Source: Ephydatia muelleri
Lineage: Eukaryota; Porifera; Demospongiae; Spongillida; Spongillidae
DNA: 64,000 nucleotides
Reading direction: 5' to 3'
Assembly: GCA_013339895.1 (NCBI GenBank)
Contig: JABACO010000003.1
Span: 13,555,365-13,619,364, forward strand
The position numbers and the translations under genes were made by a program. Below are positions 48,898 through 60,600 of this stretch, one piece after another. Under the pieces are notes generated by a model, which saw nothing but the letters and a program-made list of their open reading frames with translations, had not been told where the DNA came from and made no database searches. How positions within the stretch are numbered: the first letter of the stretch is position 1; every line of letters starts with the position of its first letter.

Positions 48898-49173
48898 CAT
48901 ACACATGTGCACACATCACAGAAACATGGACACACACCCTAGCCGACATACACATTGGTGTAGTTTCATCATAAACAAAACCTTGTATAGTAATTAGGGT
49001 ATCTAATTAGGGACCATCTGTGGGATATGCACCCGCCCACACTGCAAGACCACAAGATCGTCATCACAAATTCTGTTAGGGGGAAAATATATGGCAGTCC
49101 TCTACGCCTTGCTATATGTAGCTCATTTCATGCAAGACGAGGAACAGTCCCAATACACACACACACACACACA

Positions 49174-49225
<52 letters not shown>

Positions 49226-52200
49226 CACACAGATGAAGTATGATCAGTGTTTTCAATCTAAGAGGGGTTAGGAGCACGGAACCTTCAGTAACTTACTGTT
49301 GGAGGTCATTGTGACAAAAAGGGACCTAGCCTAATAAAACTTTTTAGGATTTAGCAACCCATGGTTACGCTTGCCATTGAAATTAGGTATTCAGAGTTGT
49401 GTAACTCCATGATGGATCGCCTGATTTGAAGTGAATTGTTTTGTACAGGACATTACAATCCCTTTGAATCAAACAGGAAATAGAGTACTGGGGTCCCTTT
49501 TTGCCCTATTGGGTTTTTTCCCTTCATTGCAGGCAATGCCCAAAATAGGTGCTATTCAATTACTTCTAATTGGATGTGGCCAGAAGCTTCCATAGCCATG
49601 CTCTCACAATATCAATAATGAATTATAATTAACCATAACCACACCCAGAACCTGTAGCAATGCTGATGGAGAAAGGATTTCAGTTGCATGACCAAGGTAA
49701 AAAACGGAAATGGGTGTGTCAAAGGTTGTAATTACTTTTGCAAACAGGCAACCCTCCCCCCCCCCCAATGGATAAATGTGCACAAACACACATGTACACA
49801 TACATACACACACAGAGACTACACACAACACACCCCACACAGACTACACACAGACACACAAGAGTCTGAAACATTTAACACTAAGTGGCGTCACATGCAA
49901 CACCCATTGATCAAAGAGTCTGCCCCCTCCCCCTCAATGTCTCACAACTAGACCCTATCTGAGGTTACCAGGTAACACAAAGGCCCAACAACACTGTGCA
50001 AGTTTGCAAATCTAATTGGCAGAAGGGAGGCAATATTCTTGAATTCCATGTGATGTATGTCTCCCCAACACTGATATCATTGCTGCAAACCTCAACAGAG
50101 GGAACCATCACCCACTCAAACAAAATGGCTTCTACAAACACACTAGTATCCAAATTAACGCCTACTCTCCACCTCAGCTGCTTCCTGGCTACTCAAAGGA
50201 ACGATGTGAATGTTGCCATGCTGTGTGGACAAGCCACGCCCTCCCAGGCATGCCCTGTGTGGACAAGCCACGCCCACCCAGGCATCCCTCAGTTAAAAAT
50301 CAGTACTGATCAAGAGAAGTCTCTCCAAAAGCCACAAGTCTGGATCAGAACAAGATGGATAAGATCTCCGTTGCTAAGCTCCGCAGACAAAATGGCATGC
50401 CTGCTCCATTAAGCCTTGCTCAGTTCGACGAAGGATCAGTAACACACAAGCCCCTCGAAAGTAGACCTACACTGCATAGCACCCGTATGTAGACACACAT
50501 ATGCACATATGCACCCACACCCACATGCACACATACATGCACACATAAATGTAGGCACACACACACACATACACACTCACACACCTGATGGGATTAATGA
50601 TCTGTAGATCCAACAGTTTCGACTTGGCCCTCACTCGTATCACCCACTGCGTTGCCAAGGTTACAAGCTTCTTGCTGGAATAGTCAAGGGGCCAATCCAA
50701 CTTGTCCAGGCACAACGTCTGGATAAAGATAGAGAGGGAAAGGAAATGGAAGCCACTGGGGGAAGGATAGTATGGCCACTGGGGGAAGGGTAGTATGGCC
50801 ACTGGGGGAAGGGTAGTATGGCCACTGGGGGACGGTAGTATGGCCACTGGGGGAAGGGTAGTATGGCCACTGGGGGAAGGGTAGTATGGCCACTGGGGGA
50901 AGGGTAGTATGGCCACTGGGGGAAGGATAGTATGGCCACTGGGGGAGGGTAGTATGGCCACTGGGGGAAGGATAGTATGGCCACTGGGGGAAGGTAGTAT
51001 GGCCACTGGGGGAAGGATAGTATGGCCACTGGGCGAAAGATAGTATGGCCACTGGGGGAGGGTAGTATGGCCACTGGGGGAAGGATAGCACTAGGTCTGG
51101 CCTTAAACACAGATCAGTTATTTGTTTAACTAAGTTTGCATGTGATTCAAAATCTGTGCCAGACACAAGCCTTGCTCAACCATATATATTATGCCATCAA
51201 CAGGTGGCACACAGCAGTGTTGCATTGCCAACCCACTATATGCCATTCCAGTGAACACAGACAATGTGTCACAGTTCACTGAAGCACTAATGAAGAAACA
51301 AGGTGCGTGGGGGTGTGGCAAGATGACAGTTACAAGCCCTCCATATGCACAGCTACACACCACAGTTACACACCACAGCTACACATCACAGATGCACACC
51401 AGAGAAAAATGACTCTTCCCCTTACTCCTCCCCATCTTCCCTCCCTCCCTATTGCTCGTCTATCATAGGTTACCACACGATCAACTCCCTTTCTCCGTGC
51501 TATCACAATGAGGGTTAAGTGTGCCTTGCTCACACATGATGAGGGTTAAGTGTGCCTTGCTCGCACATGATGAGGGTTAAGTGTGCCTTGCTCGCACATG
51601 ATGAGGGTTAAGTGTGCCTTGCTCGCACATGATGAGGGTTAAGTGTGTCCCACTGACTTGCTCACACATGATCGATCACCATACCAGCGTCAACTCAACT
51701 TCACACAAATAGAGAATGACAGAGATGTGCAAGTATCGTGCATGTCAGGGTTTCCTATGAAAACAGGGTGGATGTGCACTGCCCCCCTATGAAAACAGGG
51801 TGGATGTGCACTGCCCCCCTATGAAAACAGGGTGGATGTGCACTGCCCCCCTGATGCAACTTAACAACACGCACGTGAACTGTGTCAATTTGGGCGCTAA
51901 ATCACCGATGTGTGAATTTCATATCAGAATGTATAGAATGGACTCAGGAAAGTGAGTTGTTAGAGGAGGCTAGTAATGAGCAGTTGTTAGAGGAGGCTAG
52001 TAATGAGCAGTTGTTAGAGGAGGCTAGTAATGAGCAGTTGTTAGAGGAGGCTAGTAATGTGCAGTTGTTAAAGGAGGCTAGTAATGAGCAGTTGTTAGAG
52101 GAGGCTAGTAATGAGCAGTTGTTAGAGGAGGCTAGTAATGAGCAGTTGTTAGAGGAGGCTAGTAATGTGCAGTTGTTAGAGGAGGCTAGTAATGTGCAGT

Positions 52201-55200
52201 GTTAGAGGAGACTAGTAATGAGCAGTTGTTAGAGGAGGCTAGTAATGAGCAGTTGTTAGAGGAGGCTAGTAATGTGCAGTTGTTAGAGGAGGCTAGTAAT
52301 GAACACGAGCGATCTCGAAAAGACTAATTATCAAACGACGTGTGCCAAGTAGAGCCTGAGCAGAATTGTAATACATTGCCAACAATAGCCACACCCCTGG
52401 CCACACAATAACTTTTACTAACTGTGAGAACATCCCACTACAGTCCTCCAACATTGTCCACCTCAGCAAACGCTGCTCGTGTAATAAAGTGAGGGGTACT
52501 TTGATGATTGGGTACTCTAAACCTGGAATAATTACTTCAGAATATGAAGCCGGTTTCAATCAGGGTCATCAAGGTCATTAAACCATTGAGGTCATTAAAC
52601 TATTGGTCATTAAACCATTGAAGTCATTAAACTAGTGAGGTCAACAAGCTCATTAAGCCATTGAGGTCAACAAGGTCATTAAACTAAACAAGATCATCAG
52701 ATCTTTCAGTAGGTTATCAGGGCCCATGTTATCAGTTCCTATGTAAGAAATGACTCCGTGGGTGTTATTTCGATCAAGCGTTTTAAAACGATAATGAAGC
52801 GTTGCCAGATCCACTCATACGTTCTACCAAAGTCATGACAGATATGCACATAGAGTTAGCACTCCATTGAACAGTGTTGTTGTGGTGGAAGACTTTACAC
52901 AACCCTATCCTTCCTTTCATCATGCAGAGCTAGAGACAGGAACATCGAAGATGAAGTAACCATTAAAATGTAGCAGTCAACTTTCAATGTGCCTTTTCAC
53001 AAAAATCGTTCATTTTCAAATCTGAGTGTTGGTGTGGGAAAGATGAAACCTACCATCACTACCAACACCTGCTCAGACACATGTGATGGTACATAAAACC
53101 AAGGAAACAAAAATACAGTCCTGGTACACGGGAATTTGATACAGTCTTGGTACAGAGGGATATGACACAGTCCTGGTACAGAGGGATATGATACAGTCCT
53201 GGTACAGAGGGATATGATACAGTCCTGGTACAGAGGGATATGACGCAGTCCTGGTACAGAGGGATTTGATACAGTCTTGGTACAGAGGGATATGACGCAG
53301 TCCTGGTACAGAGGGATATGATACAGTCCTGGTACAGAGGGATATGACGCAGTCCTGGTACAGAGGGATATGATACAGTCCTGGTACAGAGGGATATGAC
53401 GCAGTCCTGGTACAGAGGGATTTGATAAGGTGCTACTATGGACAAATACAGCTAAAGGTGGGAAATGTCCATACTAGTTGTTTCCAGTGTAGTACATGGC
53501 CCAAGTTTCAATTAGTGATCATCTACCATGGCCCATGTTCTAATTAGTGATCACCTACAATGGCCCCTGTTCCAATTAATGATCACACCACTGCCATGTT
53601 CCATTTAGTGATCCACAATCACAGCCCATGTTCCAATTAATGATCACCACTGCCATGTTCCAATGAGTGATTACCTACATGTACCATGGCCCATGTTCCA
53701 TTTAGTGATCACATACCCATACCATGGCCCATGTTCCATTTAGTGATCACATACCCATACCATGGCCCATGTTCCATTTAGTGATCACATACCCATACCA
53801 TGGCCCATGTTCCAATTAGTGATCACCTACCATGGCTGCAGTGATGTTGGGCATCTTCCACTCCAGTGCATCCCGTGATGGCAGTGTGTCCTTGTGAGAA
53901 AGATATTCATCAATAACCTGTAGAGAGTAGGTGTGGTTGGTGATCATGTGATCAGTGGTCATGTGATCAGTGGTCATGTGATCAGGGATCATGTGATCAG
54001 TGGTCATTGATCAGTGGTCATGTGATCAGGGATCATGTGATCAGTGGTCATGTGATCAGGTCATGTGATCAGTGGTCATGTGATCAGTGTCAAGTGATAA
54101 GGGATCATGTGATCAGTGGTCATGTGATCAGGGTCATGTGATCAGGGTATGTGATCAGGGACTGAGATTGATTGGGGTGCAGCCATTCAACACATCGTCA
54201 CTTTTTGTTTGGGTATCCAGATACACTTGCTGCCCTTCTGAACGACATGAGAATCAAAACTATGAGATTCAGTCACCACACTCGCACCACACACACACAC
54301 ACACACACAACACACACACACACACACACACACACGCTGCGCGCGCACACCTTCCTGGGTCCCCCCCCCCACACACACACACACACCTTCCTGGGTCCCC
54401 CCCCACACACACACAACACGCACACACACACACACACACGCACACACACGCACCTTCCTGGGTTCCCCCCCCCCCACACACACACACACAAGCACACATA
54501 ATACAATTCCCCACATACACCTCCATACGTATCTACACACATCACACACACTTCACACCACAACCCACCTACCTCCACACCTGTCTTCAATCGACGTATT
54601 TTCCTGACTGTAAGAGTAAGCCACGGAATACCATAATAAGTTATGTGTAGTTATGGTGATGGTTGTGTGATGGTGATGGAGGTGTGATGTTGTGGAGGTG
54701 ATGGTGATGGAGGTGATGGTGATGGAGTGATGGAGGTGGTGATGGAGGGAGGTGGTGATGGAGGGGGGGGGGGGAGGGAGGGGGGGGTGATGGAGGTGGG
54801 GAGGAGGATGGGAGGGCGGGGGGAGGGAGGTGGGTGGGGGGGAGGATGGAGGGGGGATGATGGAGGGGTGGTGAGGATGGAGGTGGTGGTGATGGAGGTG
54901 GTGGGATGGAGGTGGTGGGGTGGGTGATGGAGGTGGGGGGTGATGGAGGTGTGGTGATGGAGGGGTGGAGGTGGTGGTAATGGAGGTGATGATGGTGATG
55001 GAGGTGATGGTAATGGAGGTGATGGTGATGGAGGTGGTTGGTGATGGAGGTGATGGTGATGGAGATGATGGTGATGGAGGTGGTGGATCATTTTGACACA
55101 TACCTGGTGAGAACTCGTGTCTCTTCCAACGCTCATATCTACGCAGGAGATCACATGACTCCCCATGTGATCGGCAGGCTCTGATCAGGCGGCAGACAGT

Positions 55201-57044
55201 TTCCTTCCCTATTCCTGGCACACCGCCATCGTAGTCGCAGCCGAGCAGGAGGGCAATCCCTATGAGGTCATCACGGCTCAGGCCTGCATGCAGGAGACAG
55301 GGAGTGAAGGGGCGTGGCCTGCATGCAGGAGACAGGGAGTGAAGGGGCGTGGCCTGCATGCAGGAGACAGGGAATGAAGAGGCGTGGCCTGCATGCAGGA
55401 GATGGGGGTGAGGGGGCGTGGCCTGCAGGCAGGAGACAGGGAGTGAGGGGGGCGTGGCAAGTACATGAAGGGGTGGGCGCAGCATGTAGGTAAGGGTGGT
55501 GTAGGGGATCCAGAGTGGACATCATCAAGGTCACCCACCCACCTAGCTGTGTCGTAATGGCCTCCATTGAATACAAGCTGACACGTGGATCCTGAAGGTG
55601 TGGAGGAAATAGGATGAATAAGCCCACACACACACACCTACACACAAACCTCACACACCTCACACACACATCGCAGGCTCTCATACACACATCACAGGCT
55701 AGCTCCACATGTGCGCACATCTCAATGCCTAGCAGTTGCCTTGGATACGACCGGGCACCTCCCCCCTGTTGTAGCCGTTTCTGAAAGGACCCTGCACAAT
55801 TCTGAACCCACTTTAGACAGGCAAGACTGTACATATATACTGAGAGATGCACCATGCCCCCTTCCCTCTCCCCCCCCCCTCCCCGTTACACAGAGGCAAG
55901 CCTTAAGATGGCTGCACAGCGTGTTCAAACCAGGTGTGCATGTTTGTATGCGTTGTGCTTAGAGAATTGATGCCATCACAGTAAGTAGCTATTTGAAGGA
56001 CTAGAGGGCGGGGCAGGACTAGGGGCGGGCAGGACTAGAGGCGGGGCAGGACTAGAGGGTGGGGCAGGACTAGAGGGCGGGGCAGGACTAGAGGGCGGGG
56101 CAGGACTAGAGGGCGGGGCTGATAGTCCCCAGCGAAGCCAACGTTTCACCTCGAGTCCGTCTCCCTTCTCCGAGGCTTGCACGCTGTATAATAAAACCTA
56201 TGTGATGGTGTGCGTGTGTGTGTGTGGGGGGGTGTTAAAGGATATGTGTTGGCGTGTGAGTGACGTGTGTATATATGTGTGTGTATATGTGTGCATGTGG
56301 TGTGTCTAAGTATGGGACATGTATGTGTGCATGTGTGTATGTATGTGCATATGTGTGCATGTGTGTGTATGTATGTGTATATGTGTGCATGTGTGTATAT
56401 GTGTGCATGTGTGTGTATGTATGTGTATATGTGTGCATGTGTGTGTCTAAGTATGGGTGTGTACATGTAATGTATGTGTGCATGTGTGTGTATGTATGTG
56501 TATATGTGTGCATGTGTGTGGTGTGTGGGTGTGCACAGAAGTGTGCTCATCTCTATTTCTAGCAGGGCACAGAGCATTTGAGTGCCTTCCCAAGAAGGCA
56601 GGCATACCTTAAAACCACCAGGGTTGTAAAGACATCTCATTTGTGTGAATAATTGCACAATGCATGTTAGAACCACAAAGATTGTAAAGCAATTTTAAAC
56701 CATCTCATTTGTGTGAATAATTGCATAATGCATGAAAGGTTTACACGGGTCCTGTTACAAGATGGTCATGATTACACACACCTTGTGGGTTTGCCAATGA
56801 ATATCTAAAATTGTCTATAATCCTACGTGGCATCTTCATTCCTTGCAACTTCAGTAAAATCATATTCAAGCCTGTTTTGTGTAAGTTTATGATGGACACT
56901 CCCTGCTCTATGGTGTTCAGCTGTGCCCCCCATATGCCCCAATGTAAGCCTAGGGAGAACACTGCTGTACACATCTTTTGATCATTTAATACCACAATGC
57001 TGCCCGACAGCACCTGTCTTCCCATAAGTCTAGGACAAGCATTG

Positions 57045-57087
<43 letters not shown>

Positions 57088-57241
57088 GGAGAGGTTGCTG
57101 CATCAATTTCAAGCTTGGCTGATTGGTGCATGGTGCTCTGTATATACATATACATTTGCAAATGTACAAATGCACATATAAAGATAGCCAATGATAACTA
57201 CATTATATCTGCAGAAGTCTTATGTGTGCATAAAGACTGGT

Positions 57242-57275
<34 letters not shown>

Positions 57276-57576
57276 TTCACATGTGTTGTGGTATTTCCAT
57301 TCATCCCAGCGACCATGAGATAGAGAACAAAATCACCTATAAAACTAGGCCAAATAGTGCAGACAAAATAGCTGAATCCTGGAATGTGTGTGGTCTTGTG
57401 GGCAGTACATATTGAATTTCAGAACTTAGAACATGTGGTAAACATCACGAGTGTTCAAATGATGGCAATCCTTTATGCACAAACCTGTTGGGTTTCCCTT
57501 TGATACCCAACTACTAAAGGTGACTTTGAGGCTGCCATGAGAATACAGTTGGTATCCCACACACACACACCTGGCC

Positions 57577-57643
<67 letters not shown>

Positions 57644-60600
57644 GTCCCTCACACACACCTGGTCCCTCACACACACATGGTCCCTCACACACACATGGTC
57701 CCTCACACACACCTGGTCCTCCCACACACCTGGTCCCTCCCACACACATGGTCCCTCACACACACCTGGTCCTCCCACACACCTGGTCCCTCACACACCT
57801 GGTCTCTCACACAACCCTTGGATTGACCCAGGTGTGTGGGAGGGACCAGGTGTGTAGGAGGACCAGGTGAGATAACTTAAAGTTGGACGCTGTGCTTTAG
57901 ATTTTGTTGCAACTTCTCATATTTTTCAGTCCTCATATGGAAGTAACTTTGGTGAAAAAAACTTTAATGGTTTACAAAATACATCGTCATGAATAATTAA
58001 TGTTTCTCCATGTTTTTGCTCTTTTGCTGAGCCCTTACGTTGCTCTCACAGATCTTGCAGGGTTATAGTTGGTATCAAATCGATGCTCTTTTGATGTACA
58101 ACTAAATTATAATATGTGTTTATGATAGAGGTTAAAGGGTTAAAATATATATGTGTTTATCAAACAGTTTACAGAATGCAGACCACTTGCAGATTGAAAC
58201 TTGACCTTTTTTTTTTTACATAGTGAAAGCCATACCCTGTTGTAATGTTTTTAAAAATATCAGTTATCTCTGGGAACCACAATCGATTGAACATCAGGAT
58301 GCCTTTTTTTTGGCACCTGTCAAGCGTCACAAGTGGTGTTATGTAATAATCATCTTCACTTATCACAACACCTTGTACCTATCACAACTGAAGGAAAAAA
58401 AACTCATTTTTAGTAACTGTTTCTTCATGAGCAATCACAGGGAAAAGTTTCGAGTTCCCAACATTGAATTTTGATCCACTATCCCAATGTGATAAGCAAT
58501 CACAGTAGACACAACAAACCACATCAAAATGCCCAATGTTGATTTGTCATGCCAACCACAGTTTACATACAGTACTGACAGGTGCCAAAAAAAGAACAAT
58601 GGCATCCTGATGTTCAATCATTTGTGGTTCCCAGAGATAACTGATACTCACACTTTTTATTTTTTAAAAACATTACAACAGGGATGGCTTTCACTATGTA
58701 AAAAAAAAAGGTCGAGTTTCAATCTGAAAGTGGTCTGAATTCTGTAAACCATGTGATAAACACATATAATTTTTAACCCTTTAACCTCTATCATAAGCAC
58801 ATATTATAATTTAGTTGTACATCACAAGAGCATCGATTTGATACCAAAAATAACCCTGCAAGATCTGTGCAAGCAAAGTAAGGGCTCAGCAAAGGAGCAA
58901 AAATGTGGAGAAACATTAATTATTCATGACGATGTATTTCGTAAACATTAAAGTTTTGTGACCCCCCCCCCCCCCCCCCACAACCTCAATTTAACCAAAC
59001 TCCCTGTTGCACTGATTTAAATAGTTATCGATGAGCTCTACAAAGTTGGGATGGCAATCCTATTCAAGACCATCCTATTCAAGCTATTCCCTTAAGGCCC
59101 TCCTATTCAAGGCCCTCCTATTCAAGGCCACCCTATTCAAGCCCATCCTATTCAAGGTCACCCTATTCAAGACCATCCTATTCAAGGTCACCCTATTCAA
59201 GACCATCCTATTCAAGACCATCCTATTCAAGACCATTCTATTCAACAGTGCAAAGAGGCGCACACAATACTCTTGACACATTGCTACCTTTCAGTGTATT
59301 TTTAACCACACTACTTGTTTTTTTCCCTACATTGTGATTTACGAGCTGTATGCATGACGGATGTCTAACATTTAATTTGTTTTTGCAAATATTTAAAAAT
59401 TCAATAATTAATACAGGATTTGAACTCCCATGTGTGTGTGGATAGTTACTGTGCATGGCATGTGGCAAAGTTGCTCAAACCCCCTCCCCCATGTAATGTC
59501 TCGGAGGAGGATTGGGGCGTATTTAGGACCCTACGGAGATGGAGGACTGGGGGCGTATTTAGGACCCTATGGAGATGGAGGACTGAGGCGTATTTAGGAC
59601 CCTAGGATTGGAGCGTATTTAGGACCCTACGGAGATGGAGGACTGGGGCGTATTTCGGACCCTACGGAGATGCACACATCACGTCACCTTCTCATCAGTT
59701 GAAATGTCCTTGCACACCATGGTGGCTCCGTAGAGAAAGCCATCTGTGTCCTGTGTGATGACGCCGTCCACTAACTGGAGAGTAGGAGGCCATGGGGAAC
59801 ATTTCCACATGTACACAGATTGAGTACACAACACTAGCTTGCTGCACAATCTTTAATAACCACGACAAATCAAAACATCTTTAATAACCACGACAAATCA
59901 AAACATCAGTCGATAGTTTACTCAAAGGCAAAATAAAATTGACACGATTTTCAAGATGAAAGCAGATATTTAACGTTTAATTTTAGAAACTAGTGAACAG
60001 GGCAAAGTGTATCCTTCATTGATCAGTGGATAAGCTAAGACGATCACCCCTCCCACCACCTCCAACTCCACCACCTTTCACCTGCACCCCCTCCCACCTG
60101 CACCACCTCCCACCTCCACCATCAGACAATGCCGCTTTACATGCAGATTATAGCAAACATGCATTTGTGCACATTGACCAGAGATGCTAATCATTATGAC
60201 CATTTGGGCCTGAAAGCACCAAACATCTTCATCCCCTTCCACTCACCCCAGCACTGTTCAGAAGAGCACAAAATGCTTCGGCTTCTCCACAGCTTTGGAG
60301 ACACGGCAGTCCAATAGTCTCCAGAAGACTGGCACACTGCATCAAGGAGAACTAGTCCTTACCATATTGTAAGAGGTGTAGAGTGAGGGTACAGTGTGAG
60401 GGTGTACAGTGTGAGGATGTACAGTGTGAGGGTGAGAGGGTGTACAGTGTGAGGGTGAGAGGGTGTACAGTGTGAGGGTGAGAGGGTGTACAGTGTGAGG
60501 GTGAGAGGGTGTACAGTGTGAGGGTGAGAGGGTGTACAGTGTGAGGGTGAGAGGGTGTACAGTGTGAGGGTGAGAGGGTGACAGTGTGAGGGTGAGAGGG

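Noticed and set aside
49965-50153. Minus-strand frame tested as a GEN1 chromodomain exon
   Set aside because: Its sequence does not fit and its phases fail; the exon at 46700-46793 fits both.
51508-53425. Regular direct repeats that might suggest a CRISPR array
   Set aside because: Units are contiguous with no unique spacers, in introns of a eukaryotic gene; they are minisatellites.
54553-55485. 310-aa minus-strand frame rich in Pro, Ser and His
   Set aside because: Only 55104-55283 is a real GEN1 exon; the rest is translation of minisatellites.
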